Assembly: GCA_030067055.1 (NCBI GenBank)
Contig: JASJAL010000398.1
Location: 1-7,193, forward strand
Reading direction: 5' to 3'
Length of the DNA stretch: 7,193 nucleotides
Origin: Kiloniellales bacterium
GTDB taxonomy: Bacteria; Pseudomonadota; Alphaproteobacteria; Kiloniellales; JAKSBE01
Part shown: in pieces, positions 1-5,323 of the stretch
How positions within the stretch are numbered: position 1 is the first letter of the stretch
Layout of the letters: each line of letters starts with the position of its first letter
Program-made: the position numbers and the translations under genes
Notes under the pieces: model-generated
Databases searched by the model: none
Seen by the model: only the letters and a program-made list of their open reading frames with translations
Told to the model about the DNA's origin: nothing

Positions 1-180
1 CTGTCGCTCTTCACCACCGGCGCCGACCAGACCGTGCCGGAGTGGCTCTATGCCAAGATGGTTTCGGGCTACACGCCGTTGGTGCCGACCCTCGGCGCCT
101 TGACGACCACGGGGGCGGCGATAATCCTGCTGCTCGGCTACACCGTGTTCATGCTGACCAGACGGATGCGCGCCTCATGA
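1..180 (+). CDS. ABC transporter inner-membrane permease, C-terminal end (partial)
   Basis: Frame 1 is open from the first base to a TGA at 178-180 and gives 59 residues of a protein that begins outside the window. The segment starts SLFTTGADQTVPEWLYAKM, continues YTPLVPTLGAL, then has one hydrophobic helix (about residues 30-53, with GAAIILLLGYTVFML) and a short basic tail RRMRAS. This is the usual last periplasmic loop, final membrane helix and cytoplasmic end of a PotC/PotB-like permease of the spermidine/putrescine type of ABC importer. The family assignment rests on this C-terminal pattern only, so the substrate is not known; iron, thiamine or other small-molecule permeases of the same fold are possible. 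The stop codon overlaps the start of the next gene in an ATGA arrangement, so the two are almost certainly co-transcribed and probably translationally coupled. Missing: the N-terminal helices and the ATPase-contact EAA loop, which lie to the left of the window. Confidence 0.72.
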   Translation: MSLFTTGADQTVPEWLYAKMVSGYTPLVPTLGALTTTGAAIILLLGYTVFMLTRRMRAS

Positions 181-1214
181 CGCCTCAGGAAAAGATCGAG
201 CTGGCCCGGAGCCTGCGCGGCGAGAGGCTGGCCCTGGAGGAAGTTCCCGTCGTCGACTTCGGGCCCTTCCTCGCCGGCGATCTCCAGGAGCGCCGGCGGG
301 TGGCCGGGGAGATCGGTCGGGCCTGCCGCGACATCGGCTTCTTCTACCTGAAAAACCATGGAATTCCCGAGGCCATGGTGGAAGCGAGCTTCGCCGAGGC
401 GAAGCGTTTCTTCGACCAGCCGGTGGTGCGCAAGCAGGAGATCGCGATCGAGAACTCCGCCTGCCACCGTGGCTATTTCGCGGTCGGCGGCGAGAACCTC
501 GATCCAAGAAAGCAGACGGAAGCCGGAGACCTGAAGGAGGGGATTAAGATCGGCCGCGATCTCGGTCCGGCGCATCCGCGGGTCCGGCAGGGGTTGCCGC
601 TGCACGGGCCTAATCAGTGGCCCGGCGGCCTTCCGGGCTGGCAGCAGACGATGCAGGCCTACTTCGATGCCCTGGAGGACCTCGGACGGCAGATCATGCG
701 CGGCTTCGCGCTGGCCCTGGGTCTGGAAGAAGAGCATTTCACAGCGCTGCTGACCGAGCCGATGACCACCCTTGGCCCGCTGCACTATCCACCTCAGCAC
801 GGGCGGATTACCGAGAAGCAGATCGGCGCCGGCGCCCACACCGACTTCGGTTGCCTGACCATCCTGGCCCAGGACCCGGCAGGCGGCCTGCAGGTTCGGA
901 ACGCCGCAGGCAAGTGGATCGACGCGCCGCCAATTCCCGGGACCTTCGTGGTCAACATCGGCGACATGATGGCGCGCTGGACCAACGACCGCTTCGCCTC
1001 GACCTATCATCGGGTGATCAACACCTCGGGCCGGGAGCGTTACTCCATGCCCTTCTTCTTCGATCCGAACTTCGAGGCCGAGGTCGCCGTGCTGCCGACC
1101 TGCTGCGGGCCCGAGGATCCGCCGAAGTACCCGCCGACCACCGGTGGCCAGCACCTGCTGGACATGATCAACGAGACCTTCGAATACCATCGGGAGAAGG
1201 CCGATCCGCGCTGA
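177..1214 (+). CDS. Isopenicillin N synthase-like Fe(II)/2-oxoglutarate-dependent dioxygenase
   Basis: This encodes a 345-residue non-haem iron oxygenase, a normal length for the family. The N-terminal DIOX_N part shows VPVVDFGPF (residues 23-31) and GFFYLKNHGI (54-63). A middle stretch has HRGYF (97-101), GDLKEG and GPNQWP (144-149), typical of bacterial isopenicillin-N-synthase-like oxygenases. The catalytic double-stranded beta-helix carries the iron triad His221-x-Asp223 (in GAHTDFG) and His278 (in STYHRVIN). The co-substrate carboxylate motif Arg288-x-Ser290 lies in RYSMPFFF. All key residues are present, so the enzyme should be active, normally oxidising a small substrate with O2 and 2-oxoglutarate. 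The frame is open upstream to position 42, but ATG 177 is preferred: it gives the family's N-terminus and forms an ATGA overlap with the permease stop. The overlap suggests the oxygenase acts on the imported compound or a product of it; this is an inference. A true penicillin-pathway role is unlikely. Ethylene-forming enzyme or a gibberellin-type oxidase share the fold, so the reaction remains unassigned. Confidence 0.9.
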   Translation: MTPQEKIELARSLRGERLALEEVPVVDFGPFLAGDLQERRRVAGEIGRACRDIGFFYLKNHGIPEAMVEASFAEAKRFFDQPVVRKQEIAIENSACHRGYFAVGGENLDPRKQTEAGDLKEGIKIGRDLGPAHPRVRQGLPLHGPNQWPGGLPGWQQTMQAYFDALEDLGRQIMRGFALALGLEEEHFTALLTEPMTTLGPLHYPPQHGRITEKQIGAGAHTDFGCLTILAQDPAGGLQVRNAAGKWIDAPPIPGTFVVNIGDMMARWTNDRFASTYHRVINTSGRERYSMPFFFDPNFEAEVAVLPTCCGPEDPPKYPPTTGGQHLLDMINETFEYHREKADPR

Positions 1215-1401
1215 GCCCGTAGAAATTGCGTCAGGCGTTGCAGGCCGATACAGGAATCCTGCAGGGGGACTTGACCGGACCTGTTGATAGGGGCGAGGTT
1301 TCTGGCCGGTCGGGCCGTCGGCACTCACGTGCCTCGGGCCCGGTCAGCGACCACAATAGGAACGCGGGGCCGCAGGCTCGCCCCGCAGCAGGGGGCGAAA
1401 C
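1215..1401 (+). other. Intergenic region with two strong hairpins
   Basis: This 187-base gap lies between the oxygenase and the next plus-strand gene. Two inverted repeats are visible. The first pairs CGGGCC (1311-1316) with GGCCCG (1337-1342) around an inner stem GGCAC (1320-1324) / GTGCC (1329-1333) with a TCAC loop, leaving a symmetric 3x3 internal loop. The second pairs GCGGGGC (1364-1370) with GCCCCGC (1380-1386) around a 9-base loop and ends 15 bases before the TTG start of the next gene. Neither is followed by a T run, so classical intrinsic termination is not supported. They could be the 3' end of the oxygenase transcript or a structured leader of the following gene. A TTGACC at 1271-1276 resembles a -35 box but has no acceptable -10 at normal spacing, so no promoter is called. 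Confidence 0.45.
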
Positions 1402-1833
1402 TTGGCTCAGAAGGAGGTCGGCGGCGTCGTACCGGTCAATCCCAAGCTGCTTCAGCGTGGGAGCCCCTCCGACTACCACGAGTTCATCTTCCAATGGCTC
1501 TGCTACGAACTGGAGCTCTTGGGCGCCGAGGGACAGCTGAGCCCGGAGCGCCGGGCCGCCGCCAAGCGCCTGGTTGCCTACGTGGAGCGCCTGTCCAGCC
1601 GGCACGTCGGTTTCGGCATCGTCCTGGCCACGCGGCGCTATCTGCCGCACGCACGCTTCGACTGGCTGCGCTTCGAAAAGGAGTTCCGCAAGATCGTGGT
1701 GCGGTCCCTCGACGATCTCAACGCCAAGAAGAGCCGGCTGCTGCGCGACGGCAACCCGGACGACTTCGTCTTTCACGCGGTGCGCGTGCTGCTCGACGAG
1801 GCGACCCGCGAAGCCGTGGTCGCCTGGGAATAA
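1402..1833 (+). CDS. Conserved-looking hypothetical protein, 143 residues, TTG start
   Basis: I do not recognise this protein. The frame runs from TTG 1402 to TAA 1831-1833. An in-frame stop at 1357-1359 and the absence of any ATG or GTG between it and 1402 make TTG 1402 the only sensible start. A G-rich stretch (AGGGGGCGAAAC) just upstream could serve as the ribosome site; a better AAGGAGG at 1410-1416 lies inside the gene with no start behind it. The protein is soluble, charged and probably mostly helical. Aromatic patches (DYHEFIFQWLCYELELLG, residues 24-41) are followed by a basic helix LSPERRAAAKRL, then RFDWLRFEKEFRKIVVRSLDDLNAKK and an acidic C-terminal helix. There is no signal peptide, membrane segment or obvious catalytic motif. 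Third-position G/C preference matches its neighbours, supporting real coding. It converges with the lipoprotein gene with only 16 bases between stops. A small cytosolic helical-bundle protein of unknown role is the most that can be said. Confidence 0.68.
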   Translation: MAQKEVGGVVPVNPKLLQRGSPSDYHEFIFQWLCYELELLGAEGQLSPERRAAAKRLVAYVERLSSRHVGFGIVLATRRYLPHARFDWLRFEKEFRKIVVRSLDDLNAKKSRLLRDGNPDDFVFHAVRVLLDEATREAVVAWE

Positions 1834-1849
1834 GGGGCTATCTCGGGGA

Positions 1850-2365
1850 TCAGCTGTCGGCGTCGTCGGGCCAGTCGCGCATGCGCGCCATGTCAGGCTT
1901 CGGCGCAGCCCAGCCCTCGCAATGGCGCAACTCGTGCTCCAGCAGCTCCTCGTTTCCCTCGGGAACCGCGACGATGCACCAGGGCCGCTGGCCGGCCCTC
2001 AGTTCGTGGTCCTTCGGGACCACCGAGCAGGCGTGATAGGGCGACAAGGTCACCACCGAGAACACGGCCGAGACCGGCGAGCGGGTGCTGGCCAGCTCCA
2101 AGCACTTGCCCCAGGCGGTGATCGAGTACTCGTAGAGGGTGATGTCCATGTTGTTGCGATCCCGCGGCTCGGCGATGCCCGAGATCAGGCGGGCCCGCGG
2201 CCCTTCCTTCTCCGGCATCGGCGCGACGCAGCCGGTCAGGGCAATCACTCCACTGAGTGCGGCGAAGGCCAAGCACTTGGAAGCAGTGCCGCCGCGTTGC
2301 CGGACCGCTTGCCCGAAGATGCCGGTGCGTCGTGAAAAGCCTGTCCGGATCGGATGATCTGCCAT
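1850..2365 (-). CDS. Putative lipoprotein with HExxHC metallopeptidase-like motif
   Basis: This 171-residue protein starts at ATG 2363-2365. A purine-rich AAGGGA about 11 bases upstream supports this start over the longer open frame to 2554. The N-terminus is basic (RR at 12-13, R22, R24), followed by a hydrophobic stretch CLAFAALSGVIALTGC with a lipobox L43-T44-G45-C46. The mature protein should therefore be lipidated on Cys46 and anchored in the inner or outer membrane facing the periplasm. The n-region of about 30 residues is long. The mature part has four cysteines (88, 113, 130, 149), an even number compatible with two disulfides. Near the end is LLEHELRHCEGW: His144-Glu145-x-x-His148, the zinc-binding and general-base pattern of many metallopeptidases, followed by Cys149-x-Gly151-Trp152. 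The spacing HExxHxxG recalls metzincins, but the residue where the third histidine would sit (154) is Ala. Similar small proteins with HExxHC-GW ends occur in Proteobacteria as uncharacterised proteins, by my recollection. Peptidase activity is an inference; a metal-binding structural role is equally possible. Confidence 0.8.
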   Translation of the reverse strand: MADHPIRTGFSRRTGIFGQAVRQRGGTASKCLAFAALSGVIALTGCVAPMPEKEGPRARLISGIAEPRDRNNMDITLYEYSITAWGKCLELASTRSPVSAVFSVVTLSPYHACSVVPKDHELRAGQRPWCIVAVPEGNEELLEHELRHCEGWAAPKPDMARMRDWPDDADS

Positions 2366-2781
2366 CGTGTGTTGCGTCCCTTGGAATCGCTTCGATAGGT
2401 CAGTTCGGGACGAGAGGCCGTGAAGGGCGCGGCTTCGTCGTCGCCGGCCGAATAGTGGGTGTGACGTGGTAAACGAACGCTGAAGGCAATAATGGCTTCG
2501 CGCCCGATTCGTCTGTTGCCTTTCTGTGAAAATCCTGTGTCGAGGACTTGCCATTTGGCGACAGAGCTTGATTTTTCCCTGTGGCGCGGACGCGCATCAA
2601 ATGGCGCCGGTGGCTGCATTTGAAGATTCGCTCTCTTGAGCGAAGTGCCTGGAAGCGCTGGCATTTCGATGGGAATGGTAGGTGGCGGTCGCTCCGTGAT
2701 CGAGATGCAGGCATGGGCGTCTTCCGCCCAACAAGTAACGCTGAAGATCACAGAGATTAAAACCGGCCCGCCGATTTACCC

Positions 2782-2794
2782 CATAGGACCTATG
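2782..2794. promoter_or_regulatory. Candidate operator: perfect interrupted palindrome
   Basis: The 13 bases CATAGG-A-CCTATG form perfect 6-base arms around one central A. The centre lies about 99 bases upstream of the transcription start predicted from the TAXI promoter, a place where activators of sigma-70 promoters may bind. Which protein would bind it is unknown; no regulator gene is in the window. Confidence 0.35.
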
Positions 2795-2806
2795 ATTGGC
2801 GCGATT

Positions 2807-2831
2807 TGTTGAGTTTCTGGGAGCGTCAACA
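2807..2831. repeat. Inverted repeat TGTTGA-N13-TCAACA
   Basis: TGTTGA at 2807-2812 is the exact reverse complement of TCAACA at 2826-2831, with 13 bases between. The centre-to-centre distance of 19 bases, close to two helical turns, would suit a dimeric DNA-binding protein. The centre lies about 68 bases upstream of the predicted TAXI transcription start. Arms of 6 bases can occur by chance. Confidence 0.25.
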
Positions 2832-2852
2832 GATTTCGCGAGCCGACGGATG

Positions 2853-2880
2853 TTGTTATTGCGTGCCTTTCTCCTAAAAT
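2853..2880 (+). promoter_or_regulatory. Predicted sigma-70-type promoter of the TAXI gene
   Basis: A -35 box TTGTTA (2853-2858, four of six matches to TTGACA) and a -10 box TAAAAT (2875-2880, five of six matches to TATAAT) are separated by 16 bases. Transcription would start near 2887, leaving a leader of about 26 bases that contains the GGAGG ribosome site. This placement also argues against translation starts upstream of 2889. Confidence 0.5.
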
Positions 2881-2902
2881 GGCACCCGATGAATTATCTA
2901 CC

Positions 2903-2907
2903 GGAGG
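2903..2907 (+). promoter_or_regulatory. Ribosome binding site GGAGG that fixes the TAXI start
   Basis: GGAGG sits five bases before GTG 2913-2915. The alternative ATG at 2889 has no Shine-Dalgarno-like sequence before it and would lie at the predicted transcription start. The GTG start also gives a compact signal peptide, so it is preferred. Confidence 0.65.
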
Positions 2908-2912
2908 TTGTC

Positions 2913-4049
2913 GTGATTCCCCCCCGAGTCGTCACCAAGGTCCTCACAGTCCTCGCAGCGTCGCTTCTTCTGACCACTCAAAGCTTCGCGCAGAACAGCC
3001 TGAGCGAAGCCAAGCAGGAACGGAACCGGAGCACGGTCAGTGTGATCGGCGGCGGCATATCCGGCACCTACATTCGCTTCGCCACGGACTTGGCGAACGT
3101 TCTCGACGATCCCGAGAGCAACGACCTGAGAGTCCTGCCGATCGTCGGGCGTGGCGGCGGCCAGAACGTCCTGGACGTGCTGTTCCTGAAGGGCGTCGAC
3201 ATGGGGATCACCCAGCAGGACCATCTGACCTTCTTCAAGCAGGAGAACCCGGCGGTCTACGGCAACGTCGATCGCTACGTGCACTACGTCACCAAGCTCT
3301 ACAACGCCGAGTTTCATCTGGTTGCGCGCAAGGAATTCAAGACCTTGGACGATCTGCGCGGCAAGACGGTCAACTTCTGGAAACCCTGGAGCGCCACCGA
3401 CATCGGCGGCCGCACGGTCTTCAAGCTGATGGGCATCGAGGCCGACTTCATCAACATCGACACCCAGCTGGCGCTGGAGAAGATGAAGACCGGCGAAGTG
3501 GCCGCCACCAGCCTGCTCGCGGGTGCACCGGTCAAGGGCTACAAGGACCTCCTGTCCGACCAGGGTTTGCACTTCATCGGCGTCGATCCCAGCGACCCGA
3601 GGTATGCCAAGCTCTTGGAGGTCTACCTTCCGGCGTCGCTGAAGCACGAGGACTATCCGGGGCTGATTCCGCAAGGCGAGACGGTGCCTACGGTGGCTAG
3701 CGGCGCGGTTCTTGCCGTCTACAACTGGCCTCAGAACACGCCCCAGTACCGCAAGCTGGCGCGTTTCGTGAGAAAGTTCTTCGACAACTTCGAGAAGTTC
3801 CGCAAGGAGCCGCGCCATCCGAAGTGGCGCGATATCAACCTGGCGGCCGAAGTGCCGGGATGGACCCGGTTCAAGCCGGCGGAGGAATGGCTGGCCACCA
3901 ACACCAAGGCGCCGGAAAGCGAGCTGAAGACCGCCTTCAATCGCTTCCTGACCAGCTTCCAGCAGTCCTCGGGCGTGCGGAACATCTCGGACCAGCAGAA
4001 GGACCAGCTCTTCGAGGAGTTCGTCCGCTGGTACAACACCCAGCAGTAG
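2913..4049 (+). CDS. TAXI-family TRAP transporter solute-binding protein
   Basis: This encodes a 378-residue periplasmic binding protein read from GTG 2913. Residues 1-26 form a signal peptide: basic start (R5, K9), hydrophobic core VLTVLAASLLLTT and an S-F-A site before Gln27. The mature protein opens with SVIGGGISGTYIRFATDLANVL (from about residue 43), where the GGG-x-SGTY loop is a hallmark of the TAXI family. It continues with VLPIVGRGGGQNVLDVLFLKGVDMGITQQDH (about 74-104), LVARKEFKTLDDLRGKTVNF (137-155) and GGRTVFKLMGI, the usual two-lobe pattern. Length exceeds the roughly 320 residues common in the family because of a charged, helical C-terminal extension after about residue 290. TAXI proteins normally deliver a carboxylate or amino-acid-like ligand to a fused TRAP membrane subunit; none is adjacent here, so it may work with a distant transporter or act as a sensor partner. 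The ligand is unknown. The frame is open upstream to TTG 2796 but that part is non-coding by promoter and signal-peptide evidence. Confidence 0.88.
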   Translation: MIPPRVVTKVLTVLAASLLLTTQSFAQNSLSEAKQERNRSTVSVIGGGISGTYIRFATDLANVLDDPESNDLRVLPIVGRGGGQNVLDVLFLKGVDMGITQQDHLTFFKQENPAVYGNVDRYVHYVTKLYNAEFHLVARKEFKTLDDLRGKTVNFWKPWSATDIGGRTVFKLMGIEADFINIDTQLALEKMKTGEVAATSLLAGAPVKGYKDLLSDQGLHFIGVDPSDPRYAKLLEVYLPASLKHEDYPGLIPQGETVPTVASGAVLAVYNWPQNTPQYRKLARFVRKFFDNFEKFRKEPRHPKWRDINLAAEVPGWTRFKPAEEWLATNTKAPESELKTAFNRFLTSFQQSSGVRNISDQQKDQLFEEFVRWYNTQQ

Positions 4050-4120
4050 GACAGCCCGACTCCGAGGGAAGGCGGCGAGCTGCGCGATCCGTCTGATCCG
4101 TGGCGGATCCCGGCTGTCCT
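4048..4120. repeat. Long-range inverted repeat between convergent genes
   Basis: AGGACAGCC at 4048-4056, which begins inside the TAXI stop codon, is the exact reverse complement of GGCTGTCCT at 4112-4120. Between them lies a second hairpin, GATCCG (4095-4100) / CGGATC (4104-4109) with a TGG loop, and an extra direct copy of GATCCG at 4086-4091. The nested structure sits in the 114-base gap where the TAXI gene and the epimerase gene converge, so it may act as a bidirectional transcript end or stabilise the 3' ends. No T run follows on either strand, so an intrinsic terminator is not clearly supported. Confidence 0.4.
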
Positions 4121-4163
4121 TGCCTTCGGCACAGATAGGGCTGCTGCGTGACCGGTGGTGGCG

Positions 4164-5156
4164 TTAGGAGCGTTCTGCCAGCTTCCGCTCCCAGGCCAGC
4201 GCGTCACGCACGATGCCGTGCAGGTCGTCGTGGCGGGCCCGCCAGCCGAGCTGCCGGCCGATCTGAGTCGCGTCGGCGACGATCTCGGCAACGTCGCCCG
4301 GGCGCCGGGGTCCGCTTCGGACCGCCAGGGGAGAGCCGGCGGCCTGTTCGACTGCCTCCAGGACCTGCTTGACCGAGTAGCCGCGGCCGTAGCCGCAATT
4401 CAGGGTCAAGTTCCGGCCCCGCGTCTCCAGGTCGCGAAGCGCGGCCAGGTGCGCTTCGGCCAGATCCGTGACATGGATGTAGTCGCGCACGCAGGTGCCG
4501 TCGGGCGTTTCGTAGTCGTCGCCGAAGATCTCCATCGACGGCCGCTGGCCCGCCGCGACCTCGCAAGCGACCTTGATCAAGTGGGTCGCGCCAGGGGTCG
4601 ATTGACCGCTCCTGCCTTTCGGGTCGGCGCCGGCGACATTGAAATAGCGCAGCGCGGCATAGGCGAGATCGTGGGCCGCCGCGGCGTCGCGCAGGATCCA
4701 CTCGGTCATCAGCTTCGAAGTTCCATAGGGACTTTCCGGTATGGCCGCCGCGGTTTCCGGCACCGGGCCACCGCTGACATTGCCGTAGACAGCGGCGGTC
4801 GAAGAAAAAACGAAGCGTCGCACTCCGGTCTCGACGCAGGTCTGAATCAGCCCGCGGCTATTGCAGGTGTTTTGCAAATAGTACTTCAGGGGGTTGGCAA
4901 CGGACTCCGGGACCACGATGGCGCCGGCAAAATGCATCACGGCGGTGACACCATGGCCGTGGATCGTTTCCGCAACCAGCCGAACATCGCCGATGTCCCC
5001 CTCCACGAAGCCGGCCGCCGGCGCCACGGCGTCGCGCTGGCCGGTCGAGAGGTCGTCGACGACGACGACCGGATAGCCGGCCTCGAGCAAGGCGAGGACC
5101 ACGTGACTGCCGATGTAGCCGGCGCCGCCGGTGACCAGAACCGCACCCGAAGTCAT
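4164..5156 (-). CDS. galE: UDP-glucose 4-epimerase
   Basis: This 330-residue cytosolic enzyme of the extended short-chain dehydrogenase family interconverts UDP-glucose and UDP-galactose (or the N-acetylated forms) with bound NAD. Visible features in order: VLVTGGAGYIGSH with the dinucleotide loop G10-x-x-G13-x-x-G16; VVVVDDLSTG (31-39); HFAGAIVVPESV; FSSTAAVYG with Thr120 at the Ser/Thr catalytic position; the catalytic pair Tyr144-x3-Lys148 in SPYGTSK; RYFNVAGAD; and GTCVRDYIHVTDLAEAH, the usual galE signature. Length fits the family. The start chosen is ATG 5154-5156, which has GAGGG seven bases upstream and puts the nucleotide loop at the normal distance; an in-frame ATG at 5178-5180 would add eight residues. 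It lies downstream of a glycosyltransferase and a flippase gene on the same strand, after a 167-base gap, which points to supply of galactose-type precursors for a surface glycan. Whether it prefers plain or N-acetylated sugars cannot be read from the sequence. Confidence 0.93.
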   Translation of the reverse strand: MTSGAVLVTGGAGYIGSHVVLALLEAGYPVVVVDDLSTGQRDAVAPAAGFVEGDIGDVRLVAETIHGHGVTAVMHFAGAIVVPESVANPLKYYLQNTCNSRGLIQTCVETGVRRFVFSSTAAVYGNVSGGPVPETAAAIPESPYGTSKLMTEWILRDAAAAHDLAYAALRYFNVAGADPKGRSGQSTPGATHLIKVACEVAAGQRPSMEIFGDDYETPDGTCVRDYIHVTDLAEAHLAALRDLETRGRNLTLNCGYGRGYSVKQVLEAVEQAAGSPLAVRSGPRRPGDVAEIVADATQIGRQLGWRARHDDLHGIVRDALAWERKLAERS

Positions 5157-5323
5157 CGGCCGGCCCTCGTGGCCAGGCATTGCCCGCAGAGCGGTGGGCT
5201 CGGCCGTCCGACCTCCGGCGCACCGGTGACTCCCAGGAACGAGGAAACAGCGGCGCCTTCGAGCTCGGGCCTGGTGGTTCGCAGGGTCGGGACGGGGGTT
5301 CCTTGCCGTGGTTGCATCTTCGA
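5157..5323 (-). other. Intergenic spacer between glycosyltransferase and galE
   Basis: This GC-rich stretch of 167 bases follows the glycosyltransferase stop. I see no promoter with acceptable -35 and -10 boxes, no terminator hairpin with a T run and no convincing small gene. The only recognisable element is the GAGGG ribosome site directly before the galE start. The spacer is long for an operon, so galE may have its own promoter that I cannot identify, or simply be read through. Confidence 0.4.

Larger units (their letters stand above)
2366..2912. other. Long divergent intergenic region with hairpins and palindromes
   Basis: This 547-base stretch separates the minus-strand lipoprotein gene from the plus-strand TAXI gene. 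From about 2470 it is visibly richer in A and T than the flanking genes, and no open frame in it looks convincingly coding. Structures seen directly: an imperfect long inverted repeat with AAAATC (2529-2534) and TGTCG (2538-2542) facing CGACA (2559-2563) and GATTTT (2570-2575); a hairpin TTCGCTC/GAGCGAA (2627-2644) with a TCTT loop; a hairpin TGGGCG/CGCCCA (2714-2730) with a TCTTC loop; the palindrome at 2782-2794; and the inverted repeat at 2807-2831. A promoter for the TAXI gene occupies the right end. No convincing promoter for the lipoprotein gene could be picked out. The region could also hold a small RNA or the remains of a lost gene; I cannot decide between these. Confidence 0.5.

Noticed and set aside
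42..176. N-terminal extension of the oxygenase to position 42
   Set aside because: It overlaps the last membrane helix of the permease in another frame and has no family resemblance. ATG 177 with the ATGA overlap gives the normal N-terminus.
1260..1300. Promoter before the 143-residue gene based on TTGACC (1271) or TTGATA (1284)
   Set aside because: Neither has a -10-like hexamer at 15-19 bases spacing.
138..1328. Long minus-strand open frame opposite the oxygenase (396 residues)
   Set aside because: It is a by-product of high GC in the codons of the real gene. It has no recognisable domain, while the plus strand has complete catalytic motifs.
2366..2554. 63-residue N-terminal extension of the lipoprotein
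   Set aside because: It would bury the signal peptide and lipobox in the middle of the protein. ATG 2365 has a ribosome site and gives a lipoprotein N-terminus.
2245..2751. Minus-strand frame of 168 residues overlapping the lipoprotein start and the intergenic region
   Set aside because: Its right half has mixed composition and no recognisable motif, and its left half lies inside the lipoprotein gene in a different frame.
2796..2912. Extension of the TAXI protein to TTG 2796 or ATG 2889
   Set aside because: The added residues would precede the signal peptide, and the predicted promoter boxes at 2853-2880 lie inside them. GGAGG is placed for GTG 2913.
5030..5090. Repetitive GTCGTCGACGACGACGAC run
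   Set aside because: It encodes the VVVVDD strand at the N-terminus of GalE and is ordinary low-complexity coding sequence, not a repeat element.
5157..5180. Eight-residue N-terminal extension of GalE (ATG 5178-5180)
   Set aside because: The second ATG has a better placed GAGGG and starts directly before the nucleotide-binding strand as in other GalE proteins. The longer form cannot be fully excluded.
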